NCBI GenBank assembly: GCA_903829015.1
Contig: CAIKOJ010000058.1
Location: forward strand, 1-58,868
Source of the DNA: an uncultured Bacteroidota bacterium
Lineage (GTDB): Bacteria; Bacteroidota; Bacteroidia; Chitinophagales; Chitinophagaceae
Length of the DNA stretch: 58,868 bases
Reading direction: 5' to 3'
Shown: positions 16,165-23,513 of the stretch, piece by piece
Position numbering within the stretch: the stretch's first letter is position 1
Layout of the letters: every line of letters begins with the position of its first letter
Position numbers and translations under genes: made by a program
Notes under the pieces: generated by a model
Databases searched by the model: none
Told to the model about the DNA's origin: nothing
Seen by the model: only the letters and a program-made list of their open reading frames with translations

Positions 16165-17082
16165 ATGAGACTAAAATTCTATTCTTTACTGTTTTTGGCA
16201 TTTTTACCACTTTTTGCATTGGCTCAGGGTGCTAGCCTTACCATCTTCTCCGAAGACGGCGACAAGTTTATTCTCTATCTGAATGGCGTTCAGCAGAATA
16301 ACGTACCTCATGTGAATGTGCGCATGGATGGCTTAACACAACAGTTTTACCAGGCTAAGATGGTATTTGAGGATAAGTCAAAAGGGCAACTGGAAAAAAA
16401 TGTACCGGTTACCGAACCAGGTACTACTAATCCTGCCGACGTGGTATATAAAATAAAGAACAAAGACGGGGCGATGAAGCTTCGCTTTTTCTCTTCACAG
16501 CCTGTACAACCAAATTACACCCCTCCGGCCGATGTTTATGTAATGCACTATGGTCAGCCCGACCAGACTACAACTGTCACACAAACTACAGTTACCCAAA
16601 CCGCCTCTAATCCAGGCGATGGAGGTGTTTCAATAGGTGTGAGCATGGGTGGCGTAAACGTGAATGTAAATGCCAACGACCCTAACGCCCGTGTTTCTCA
16701 AACTACTACCACTACAACCACATCAAGTTATTCAAGCAATACTACCAGCAGCAATTACAACAGCCAGCCTGCTGGCAATGGCTGCTCCTACCCTATGGAT
16801 CTGGGTAGCTTCAAATCGGCAAAAGAAACAGTAAAAAATGCCAGCTTTGAGGATACAAAACTCTCGACAGCAAAGAGCATACTTGCTTCTAATTGTTTCT
16901 CAACTGATCAGGTGATTCAGATTTGCCAATTATTCGGTTTTGAAGAAACGAAACTGAGTTTTGCCAAATATGCATACGGCAGAACTACCGACCCCGGCAA
17001 CTACTTCAAAGTAGGTAACATTTTCAGTTTCGATGCCAGCAAGACTGAACTGAATGATTTCATCAGTAACGGCGGCAGGTAA
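16165..17082 (+). CDS. Secreted DUF4476 domain protein
   Basis: I choose ATG 16165, not an in-frame ATG 57 bases upstream. It starts directly into a signal peptide (MRLKFYSLLFLAFLPLFALAQ) and sits just downstream of a promoter box. The mature protein (305 residues in total) has an N-terminal beta-rich part and a Thr/Ser/Asn-rich linker (about 150-215). It ends in a DUF4476 domain (about 220-300), with the repeated helical pattern GSFKSAKETVKNASFEDTKL and FGFEETKLSFAKYAYG. DUF4476 is widespread in Bacteroidota secreted proteins, and its function is unknown. A terminator follows. Confidence 0.82.
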   Translation: MRLKFYSLLFLAFLPLFALAQGASLTIFSEDGDKFILYLNGVQQNNVPHVNVRMDGLTQQFYQAKMVFEDKSKGQLEKNVPVTEPGTTNPADVVYKIKNKDGAMKLRFFSSQPVQPNYTPPADVYVMHYGQPDQTTTVTQTTVTQTASNPGDGGVSIGVSMGGVNVNVNANDPNARVSQTTTTTTTSSYSSNTTSSNYNSQPAGNGCSYPMDLGSFKSAKETVKNASFEDTKLSTAKSILASNCFSTDQVIQICQLFGFEETKLSFAKYAYGRTTDPGNYFKVGNIFSFDASKTELNDFISNGGR

Positions 17083-17100
17083 TAAAACCTCTTTTCTTTC

Positions 17101-17130
17101 AAAACCCCTGCAAAACATGTAGGGGTTTTT
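17101..17130 (+). terminator. Terminator of the DUF4476 gene
   Basis: AAAACCCCTGCA and TGTAGGGGTTTTT pair around a short A-rich loop, with one G-U pair, and end in a T run. It begins 19 bases after the stop. Confidence 0.8.
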
Positions 17131-17271
17131 GTTTGACGCTATATTGCTGGCATAATATTAAGGTTAATGTTTTAACCTTCGATGGAACACCAAGTCAAAT
17201 CAAGTTGTACAATTGAGCAGATTTTTCTTGGTACAATTCTTTTACAATAAGTATAAAAACAATTTCTCCGG

Positions 17272-18528
17272 TTGGGCGTTTTCAGGATCACAGCAATCAT
17301 TTTACTATCCCTCCTGCAATCATTCATTGCAGGCGCTCAGATCGGATCCGCCGGTATACCCATTCCCATATCTGATACTGTAGACCATGCCGATGTGATC
17401 ATTGCCTCAGAATTAAACAACGAAAATGATATTGTAGATGTGGCCAGAAACATCATGCATCCCGGCATCGGAAAAAGGATGATGACAGGAGAAATTAAAT
17501 CCAGAAAGCTAAGGGCCTCTGTAGTACCTGCCGCTGGCTATACACTCCAAACCGATTTTGCCGGCATTGTGGGCGGCAATGCCTCGTTTTACACCGATAC
17601 ATCTGCCAACCCTTCAACTGTACTTACCAGCCTCACTTATACCAGCCGCTCACAGATCATTTTTCCGTTCCAGGGCAACTTCTGGACCAGTAAAGATAAA
17701 TACAACATCCTCATCGACTGGCGTTATCTCTACTTCCCGTCGTTTACCTATGGGCTGGGTGGATACACATCCCTCTCAGATGGTTATCTGGTCAACTACT
17801 CAGCAATTCACATTCATCAGGCCGTGCTGCGAAAACTGCGAAAAAACATGTACATAGGGCTCGGTTTCAACCTTGATTACTTCTGGAATATTAAAGAACT
17901 TAACCCACCGGTTTTTGTTGCTACCGATTTTGAGAACTACGGATTCGCTGCCACAGAATTCGCCTCAGGGTTAACTTTCAATTTTCTTTACGACAACCGC
18001 AACAATCCTATCAATGCCCGCAAAGGCAATTTTGCCAACGTTGTTTATCGCCCCAACCTCACCATATTTGGCAACACCGTCACCTGGCATTCACTTACAA
18101 TCGATATACGTAAATACATCACATTCCCTGCCGGTTCAAAAAACGTACTCGCTTTCTGGAACTACGACTGGCTTACTCTCAGCGGCAAAACGCCCTACCT
18201 CATGCTCCCCAACACCGGCGGCGATCCGTACAGTAATACGGGCAGAGGTTATATCCCGGGACGCTACAGGGGTGACGATATGGTGTACCTCGAAGGCGAA
18301 TACCGCATCAATCTCAGCCGCAGCGGCATATTTGGAGCCGTGGTCTTCGCCAATGCCCAATCTTTTACCGAGCTGGCATCCAAAAGATTCGAGACCATTG
18401 CACCCGGCTATGGCGGTGGTATCAGGATCAAGTTCAATAAATTCTCCCGCACTAATGTATCTATCGACTACGCCTTTGGGCGGGGTGGCTCGCAGGGCAT
18501 GTTTATTAATGTAGGTGAAGTGTTCTAG
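17272..18528 (+). CDS. Omp85/BamA-TamA-like outer-membrane barrel protein (TTG start)
   Basis: This 418-residue protein resembles the bacterial surface antigen (D15) C-terminal barrel, with repeated outer-membrane strands and the family motif NPINARKGNFANVVYRPNL. It also has GRGYIPGRYRGDDMVYLEGEY, the G-R-G-Y..R-Y/F-R element of BamA-type barrels, and a terminal GRGGSQGMFINVGEVF. No ATG precedes it in frame. The first plausible start after the upstream stop is TTG at 17272, which yields a good signal peptide (VFRITAIILLSLLQSFIAGAQ). No POTRA domains are present, so it is a barrel-only relative rather than BamA itself. Its role in outer-membrane assembly or substrate export is unproven. Confidence 0.75.
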   Translation: MGVFRITAIILLSLLQSFIAGAQIGSAGIPIPISDTVDHADVIIASELNNENDIVDVARNIMHPGIGKRMMTGEIKSRKLRASVVPAAGYTLQTDFAGIVGGNASFYTDTSANPSTVLTSLTYTSRSQIIFPFQGNFWTSKDKYNILIDWRYLYFPSFTYGLGGYTSLSDGYLVNYSAIHIHQAVLRKLRKNMYIGLGFNLDYFWNIKELNPPVFVATDFENYGFAATEFASGLTFNFLYDNRNNPINARKGNFANVVYRPNLTIFGNTVTWHSLTIDIRKYITFPAGSKNVLAFWNYDWLTLSGKTPYLMLPNTGGDPYSNTGRGYIPGRYRGDDMVYLEGEYRINLSRSGIFGAVVFANAQSFTELASKRFETIAPGYGGGIRIKFNKFSRTNVSIDYAFGRGGSQGMFINVGEVF

Positions 18529-18717
18529 ACAAACCGGCCCCTATCTCACCAAAGATTCTTTCTATAGTTCGCCTCCTCATTAGCGCATTTAATTTCGGTA
18601 CTTTTGAAGATGTTCCAAAAGACAACTTCACGAATATTTAACTTCAATTCCTTATCATTCAAACTAACCTCTTTTACTTCTAACAAACTTTGAGCTGCAA
18701 TTGCAAAACCAAATAAA

Positions 18718-19443
18718 ATGAACCTCACAAACAACAAAATACTCATTACCGGCGGAGGTAGCGGCATTGGCCTCGGTCTTACCAAAAGATTCCTTCAGGA
18801 AGGCAATACCGTCATCATCTGCGGCAGGCGCGAATCTGTCTTAAACGAAGTGGCAGCCAAACTACCTGGTGTCATCACAAAAGTCTGCGACCTATCTCTT
18901 GAGTCTGGCCGTATTGAACTCCACAACTGGATTGCCAACAATCACCCCGACCTCAATGTACTCGTAAACAATGCCGGTATCCAGCAGTGGATGCAGATCA
19001 CCGATGATAATTTCTACGAGCGGGCACAGCAGGAGATCAATTCCAACATTGTTGCGCCGGTTCATCTCACGCAATTGTTCATCAGCCTGCCTGCACTACA
19101 CACGGTCATCAACGTTACCTCTGGCCTGTCGTTCGCACCTCTTGCCAAGACACCTGTGTACTCAGCCACCAAGGCTTTCTTTCATTCGTTCTCTCTTTCA
19201 CTCCGGTACCTGCTGAAAGAAAAAAATATCGAAGTGATAGAAATGATACCACCGGCCCTCAATACCGATCTCGGCGGCAAAGGCCTGCACGATGCAGCCC
19301 CTCCTGTTAGCGGCTTTATTGATGCAGTCTTCGAACAAATGAAGGCAGGTAAAACAGAACTCACATACCAGTTCAGCGCAGCAATGGCCAATGCAAGCCG
19401 TGAAGAATTGAATAACGCATTCAACAGATTGAACCCGGCTTAG
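18718..19443 (+). CDS. Short-chain dehydrogenase/reductase (DltE-like)
   Basis: This 241-residue NAD(P)-dependent oxidoreductase has the SDR fold. The cofactor-binding motif is ITGGGSGIG (TGxxxGxG) at the N-terminus, the NNAG structural motif sits around residue 85, a catalytic serine lies in NVTSGLSF, and the YSATK motif provides Tyr and Lys. The DLSLESG segment after strand 3 is typical. It resembles DltE and other uncharacterised SDRs. The substrate is unknown. The gene is monocistronic, with 190 bases of AT-rich sequence upstream. Confidence 0.9.
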   Translation: MNLTNNKILITGGGSGIGLGLTKRFLQEGNTVIICGRRESVLNEVAAKLPGVITKVCDLSLESGRIELHNWIANNHPDLNVLVNNAGIQQWMQITDDNFYERAQQEINSNIVAPVHLTQLFISLPALHTVINVTSGLSFAPLAKTPVYSATKAFFHSFSLSLRYLLKEKNIEVIEMIPPALNTDLGGKGLHDAAPPVSGFIDAVFEQMKAGKTELTYQFSAAMANASREELNNAFNRLNPA

Positions 19444-19523
19444 CAGCATCACTTATTAACGCCGCCTTTGTTGGCCTTATACCAATTAGACTTTACAATC
19501 AGGCATCGAATAATTGTACGACT

Positions 19524-19584
19524 CCTTTAGGAGTCCAAGCTTTGTAGCCTTTATTATTGATTGTAACAGGCACCCCATAGGGGT
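19524..19584. repeat. Two-hairpin intergenic element
   Basis: A stem of GACTCC / GGAGTC with a TTTA loop is followed by CAAGCTTTGTAGCC and, after an AT-rich spacer, by CACCCC / GGGGTG with a three-base loop flanked by GTAAC. Nearly perfect small hairpins in fixed order like this look like a mobile intergenic repeat, but only this copy was recognised in the window. Confidence 0.45.
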
Positions 19585-19655
19585 GTAACTAAAAAATGAG
19601 TGCCTTTTTTCAATCTCATACTGGTCTTATTTTCAGCAACAAAACATGCTCAAAA

Positions 19656-20429
19656 ATGCAGGACAGAACCCAACTAAAAATCTTTCTCAACAAAAAGGTG
19701 GCACTATACAACCAGCCATCTTTTATTGAAAAAGACCCTGTCTCTGTCCCGCATTTGTTTACTCTGAAACAAGACATCGAAATTGCAGGCCTATTTGCAG
19801 CCATACTTGCGTGGGGCAACCGCACCACCATCATCAACAACAGCCGCAAACTCATGTCCTGGATGGATGACCAGCCCCACGAATTCATCCTCAATCACCA
19901 GGATACCGACCTCAAAAAGTTCCTGCATTTCGCTCACCGCACCTTCAACACTACTGACCTTTTATACTTTATAGAATTCCTCCAACACCACTACCGCCGG
20001 TCAGATACCTTTGAAGATGCATTCGCACCTGCCGCACAATATAAACACGATACGGTTGAGCAGGCACTCATACACTTCCATCATTACTTCTTCTCCATAG
20101 AGCACCCACACCGCACCCGCAAGCATATCTCTACCCCCGAGCGACACTCCGCCTGCAAACGTTTGAACATGTACCTCCGCTGGATGGTGCGCAAAGACAA
20201 CAAAGGCGTCGATTTCGGTATTTGGACCAAAATAAAACCATCACAGCTCATTTGCCCGCTCGATGTGCATGTAGCCAGAGTAGCCCATCGCCTTGGGCTA
20301 ATCGACAATATCAAATCAAACTGGAACAACGCCCTTCAGCTCACAGCCAGCCTCAGAGAAATGAACCCCAAAGACCCCGCAGTTTACGATTATGCTCTGT
20401 TCAGCATAGGCGCCAACGAACGCCTCTAG
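19656..20429 (+). CDS. TIGR02757 (DUF2400) family protein
   Basis: An upstream in-frame ATG (19596) exists, but the family normally begins at the helix LKIFLNKKVALYNQPSFIE, so I place the start at 19656 (257 residues). The segments LFAAILAWGNRTTIINNSRKLM, FGIWTKIKPSQLICPLDVHV and YDYALFSIGANER are conserved landmarks of TIGR02757. The family is helical, related to helix-hairpin-helix DNA glycosylase-like folds, and has no assigned function. It is widespread in Bacteroidota. The chosen start also keeps the gene clear of the two-hairpin repeat upstream. Confidence 0.85.
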   Translation: MQDRTQLKIFLNKKVALYNQPSFIEKDPVSVPHLFTLKQDIEIAGLFAAILAWGNRTTIINNSRKLMSWMDDQPHEFILNHQDTDLKKFLHFAHRTFNTTDLLYFIEFLQHHYRRSDTFEDAFAPAAQYKHDTVEQALIHFHHYFFSIEHPHRTRKHISTPERHSACKRLNMYLRWMVRKDNKGVDFGIWTKIKPSQLICPLDVHVARVAHRLGLIDNIKSNWNNALQLTASLREMNPKDPAVYDYALFSIGANERL

Positions 20430-20554
20430 TCAGTGGCAAAGGATCGAATATTAATTGAGCGTTCTACCCCCGACACAAGTTTCTCCTAAACAGCAAAACG
20501 CTGCTCGCACCAATATACCCACAAGCAGGTATTTTTATCAGGCACCCTCTAATC

Positions 20555-20562
20555 TACTTTTG
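20555..20562 (+). promoter_or_regulatory. -7 promoter box of the 151-residue lipoprotein gene
   Basis: TACTTTTG matches the consensus exactly and lies 40 bases before the ATG at 20603. A T-rich stretch (TTTTTA) 17 bases upstream could act as the -33 element. Confidence 0.5.
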
Positions 20563-20602
20563 TTTCCAGTTAACCAAATTGAAAAAACAAAACAAAAGAG
20601 CA

Positions 20603-21058
20603 ATGAAAAATGCAATCTTGATCTTCGCAGCTGTCATTACCACTGCTGGCTTCTATTCATGTACAAAAAAATCAAGTTCTTCTACACCTACCCCGGCCAC
20701 CAATGGCTTCGTTTGGTCCGAAGACGGTGCCGCAAACCAAACCGCCGATTCAGCCATCTACAATTTTGGCCTCGGTTCTTCTACACAGGCTTTCATAATG
20801 GCCTACAAAAATTTTGCTACCGGCCCAACCAGCCGAAACGTTGAAATAAACCTGTCGGGCAATACTGTAGCAACGTATACAATTCCTGCGCACGGCGATT
20901 TTATTTATTGGCGCGATACTTCTTACAGCATGGCTACAGGTGGCTCAGTAGTCGTAACCAGCAATAGTGGCGGTAAAGCCAGTGGCACATTCGATGTTAC
21001 TTTTCCCGGCACACCCGCGCATGTTACCGGCACCTTTACTGACATCCCTACCAGATAA
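20603..21058 (+). CDS. Small lipoprotein
   Basis: This is a 151-residue protein. The chosen ATG (20603) follows an AAGAG ribosome-binding-like stretch and gives a lipoprotein signal peptide ending TAGFYSC. A Ser/Thr-rich tether (about 22-33) precedes a small beta-rich domain with WSEDGAANQTADSAIYNFG and TGTFTDIPTR at the C-terminus. This size and layout is common for outer-membrane lipoproteins of Bacteroidota with no known function. An upstream TTG in frame would remove the clear signal start and was rejected. A strong terminator follows. Confidence 0.75.
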   Translation: MKNAILIFAAVITTAGFYSCTKKSSSSTPTPATNGFVWSEDGAANQTADSAIYNFGLGSSTQAFIMAYKNFATGPTSRNVEINLSGNTVATYTIPAHGDFIYWRDTSYSMATGGSVVVTSNSGGKASGTFDVTFPGTPAHVTGTFTDIPTR

Positions 21059-21081
21059 TATCGTTCAATAAAAAACAATTT

Positions 21082-21106
21082 AGCCTTCCTTCGGGAAGGC
21101 TTTTTT
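21082..21106 (+). terminator. Rho-independent terminator with UUCG loop
   Basis: AGCCTTCC and GGAAGGCT pair around the stable tetraloop TTCG, and six T residues follow. It lies 23 bases after the lipoprotein stop. Confidence 0.9.
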
Positions 21107-21210
21107 GTATCCGGTATGCTCGTTCCTTTGTTCTCACATCGTTCTAACCCCACCATCAACATAAAATAATTTAACTAATTTCACTGCTAGACCTTAAAAC
21201 AGATTACGTT

Positions 21211-21855
21211 ATGAAACGAATACCCGCCATTGCATTTGCACTGTTGTGCACCTCCATCCTTTTTGTCTTATACACGTCCTGCAGCCCCAAGAAGAATAAA
21301 TGTACCGTTTGTTCCAACGGAGGCATTTGTCAAAACGACACTTGTCTCTGCCCCTTAGGATATACCGGTGCTCATTGCGAGACTCCCCCCGACCCATGCG
21401 CATCAGTTACCTGTCAGAACGGAGGTACATGCAACGCTGGCGTATGCACATGCCCTACAGGCTACGAGGGCACCTACTGCGAAACTTTATCCAAGAGCAG
21501 AATCCTAGGTACATGGCATGTTGCTGAGCATGGTAGTAACTCATCTCCTGCCAATTATTCGATAAGAATTACTGCGGGAGCTGGGACTGCGCCTTCAGAG
21601 GTTTTCATAACGAATTTTTATAACTACTTTACTCAGGCAGTAAAAGCCAATGTATTACTTGATAAATTGTTCATTCCCAGCCAGTATTTATATGGCAAGT
21701 TGGTTTTTGGCAACGGCTACATTCACGCAACCTCTATTTATGGACTGTATGGATATATAACCGTGGCGTACGAAGTGATAGATACAGCCACGAATATCCC
21801 CGATGATTTTGGCTATGTACCGGATGGCAGCAGGCCTTCTGAATGGAATAAATAA
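21211..21855 (+). CDS. Lipoprotein with two EGF-like domains
   Basis: This 214-residue protein starts with a lipoprotein signal (MKRIPAIAFALLCTSILFVLYTSC). Two EGF-like modules follow in tandem: one with NGGICQNDTCLCPLGYTGAHC (about 35-55), the other with QNGGTCNAGVCTCPTGYEGT (about 68-88). Each has the CxNGGxC, CxC, G-Y-x-G and final Cys pattern of six-cysteine EGF folds. The remainder (about 95-214) is a beta-rich domain starting SRILGTWHVAEHG, resembling lipocalin-like lipoprotein domains of Bacteroidota. EGF domains in bacteria are uncommon but known in this phylum. It is probably anchored in the outer membrane and exposed, with a binding or adhesive role. Confidence 0.75.
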   Translation: MKRIPAIAFALLCTSILFVLYTSCSPKKNKCTVCSNGGICQNDTCLCPLGYTGAHCETPPDPCASVTCQNGGTCNAGVCTCPTGYEGTYCETLSKSRILGTWHVAEHGSNSSPANYSIRITAGAGTAPSEVFITNFYNYFTQAVKANVLLDKLFIPSQYLYGKLVFGNGYIHATSIYGLYGYITVAYEVIDTATNIPDDFGYVPDGSRPSEWNK

Positions 21856-21955
21856 AAGCTGTTCCACAATACCCAACCCAAGGTTATTCTCATTACTTTA
21901 ATTGAAAATAAAGGTATTTATGATAACCGAGCTGATACCTACCACATAAACCAAC

Positions 21956-22040
21956 CGACTAAATACTAACGACTATGTACTAACGACTAAGTATCGTCTA
22001 CTCCCGACTATCTACTATCTACTAACGACTATCTACTCCC
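21956..22040. repeat. Degenerate ACTA-type tandem repeat
   Basis: About 85 bases consist of variants of CGACTAnnTACTAA (for example CGACTAAATACTAA, CGACTATGTACTAA, CGACTATCTACTA). The array sits immediately before the end of the convergent YjjG gene. A second array with the same words is at 33879-33959. Confidence 0.6.
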
Positions 22041-22044
22041 TTCA

Positions 22045-22734
22045 TCAAAAAATCCGCATCAGCTCCTCCAGATGCTTTATTTCGTATGTAGGCTTGCGGG
22101 CATGTACCACATTGCCGGGGTTATAATACACCGTATCCCAACCTGCATTAATTGCTCCCAGTATATCTATGTCTATCGCATCACCTATCATAATACTTTC
22201 CTCCTTTGCCGCACCGGCGGTCTTCAACGCAAACTCAAAAATATCCCCATGCGGCTTCATGCTGTTACTCTTCTCTGATGTGATCAGGTGCTTGAAATAT
22301 CGCGCTATTCCCGAGTATTGCAGTTTCATCCGCTGCGTTGTTTCAAAACCATTAGTGATCAGATGCAACTCATACCTGCCCTTACAGTGTTCCAGCACTT
22401 CCTTCGCGTGCGGCATCAGCAGTTTCTGCAGGGGCAGTATTTCCAGATAAGCCGTACTGATCTCATTGGCAAGCGCAGTATCCGCCACTTTAAAGTCCAG
22501 CAGCATCAACCACATACGCTTCCATCTCAGCTCATCTCTTTTTATATAACCATTCCTGTAGCGCTCCCACAATTTATCATTGTGCACATTATACGCCTTG
22601 AACAGAGCATCAAAGTCGTGTATGCCGCGGCTCTGCAGGTCAAACTCAGCGTACAGTTGTCTCAGTGCAGCCTCAGAATTTTTATCAAAATCCCAAAGGG
22701 TGTGGTCTAGGTCAAAAAAGAGGTGTTTATACAT
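22045..22734 (-). CDS. HAD-family 5'-nucleotidase, YjjG type
   Basis: This 229-residue haloacid dehalogenase-superfamily phosphatase has motif I FFDLDHTLWDF (nucleophile Asp in DLDHT), motif II in LITNGFE, a conserved lysine near HLITSEKSNSMKPH, and motif IV GDAIDIDILGAINAGW. The overall pattern (DHTLWDF, GRYELHLITNGF, NAGWDTVYYNP) is that of the YjjG family, which removes phosphate from noncanonical pyrimidine nucleoside monophosphates as a house-cleaning activity. Length is normal. The gene has an exact promoter box upstream and lies downstream of the PspC operon on the same strand. Confidence 0.88.
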   Translation of the reverse strand: MYKHLFFDLDHTLWDFDKNSEAALRQLYAEFDLQSRGIHDFDALFKAYNVHNDKLWERYRNGYIKRDELRWKRMWLMLLDFKVADTALANEISTAYLEILPLQKLLMPHAKEVLEHCKGRYELHLITNGFETTQRMKLQYSGIARYFKHLITSEKSNSMKPHGDIFEFALKTAGAAKEESIMIGDAIDIDILGAINAGWDTVYYNPGNVVHARKPTYEIKHLEELMRIF

Positions 22735-22754
22735 TGCTGATGCTGATCTTTCAG

Positions 22755-22762
22755 CAAATGTA
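22755..22762 (-). promoter_or_regulatory. -7 promoter box of the YjjG-type gene
   Basis: The minus strand reads TACATTTG, an exact TAnnTTTG match, 20 bases before the ATG at 22734. It is located between the PspC stop and the nucleotidase start, so the nucleotidase can be expressed separately. Confidence 0.5.
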
Positions 22763-22793
22763 CAAAAGAAGTGTTACCTCTATCTCTGCACCT

Positions 22794-23465
22794 TTATCGT
22801 TTCTTACTAAAGAAATCCTTCAGCTCTCTGCTCATTTGTTCGCCTCTCTTCTTCAGATCCTGCAATTCATTTTCCAGATTGCGCGATATATCGTGAAACG
22901 TTACCGGCTGACCATTGTTCATATTGTACAGCTCTTCCCTGCTGGTAGCCGCTGGTATTACCGCCCATGCTATCAGATACGCCAGAAAACCAATACCCGC
23001 AAACAAAAACAGTATGGCCATCACCAGCCTGATGATCACCGGGTCTATCTCAAAGTAGTGAGCCACGCCGCTGCATACGCCACCTATCACTTTATCAAAC
23101 GGGTCGCGCAGCAGGCGCACACGGTTGGGTCTCTGAGCCTGTGTCCACTGTGCATTACCGGTATTAGTGTATTGCTTATTGTTTTGGTTGTTTGCTCTTC
23201 CTGCGCCCTGATTGATATCGCTTGCATAGCCCAGTGTCTCTATCACTTTCTGCACATCTGCCCTGTCTATCGCCGGCGAGCCGCTCTCGAGCCGAATGCC
23301 AAACAACTCTGCTATTCTGTTTTCAATATCGTCGAGTATCTCTTTTCCATCGGCACCGGTAAACTGGCTCTCCAGCGACGTAATGTATGCTTTCAGCATA
23401 CTGTAAGCATCTTCCTCTATAGGTATTACCCTGCCTGCTATATTTATCTGAATGATACGCTGCAT
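22794..23465 (-). CDS. PspC domain membrane protein (short paralog)
   Basis: This is a 223-residue protein. The N-terminal soluble part (about 1-75) contains INIAGRVIPIEEDAYSMLKA and EILDDIENRIAELFGIRLE, also found in the larger neighbour. One PspC domain (about 103-165) follows: RLLRDPFDKVIGGVCSGVAH, then two hydrophobic segments ending IAWAVIPA. A charged C-terminal tail ends SRELKDFFSKKR. PspC domains act in phage-shock/envelope stress responses, and in Bacteroidota they occur after PadR regulators. It is 48 bases downstream of the larger PspC gene, and both are probably controlled by the PadR protein. Confidence 0.85.
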   Translation of the reverse strand: MQRIIQINIAGRVIPIEEDAYSMLKAYITSLESQFTGADGKEILDDIENRIAELFGIRLESGSPAIDRADVQKVIETLGYASDINQGAGRANNQNNKQYTNTGNAQWTQAQRPNRVRLLRDPFDKVIGGVCSGVAHYFEIDPVIIRLVMAILFLFAGIGFLAYLIAWAVIPAATSREELYNMNNGQPVTFHDISRNLENELQDLKKRGEQMSRELKDFFSKKR

Positions 23466-23513
23466 ATGTTTGTGTTTTATGGTTTTAAAATGTTTGTGAC
23501 TTAAATATCCTGA

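Noticed and set aside
19182-19452. Minus-strand open frames inside the SDR gene
   Set aside because: They are shadows of the SDR coding sequence without domains or upstream signals.
22665-23504. Long plus-strand open frame (279 codons) opposite the short PspC gene
   Set aside because: It is a shadow of the two minus-strand genes: its product is rich in Tyr/Cys/Arg without domains, while the minus strand encodes clear PspC motifs.
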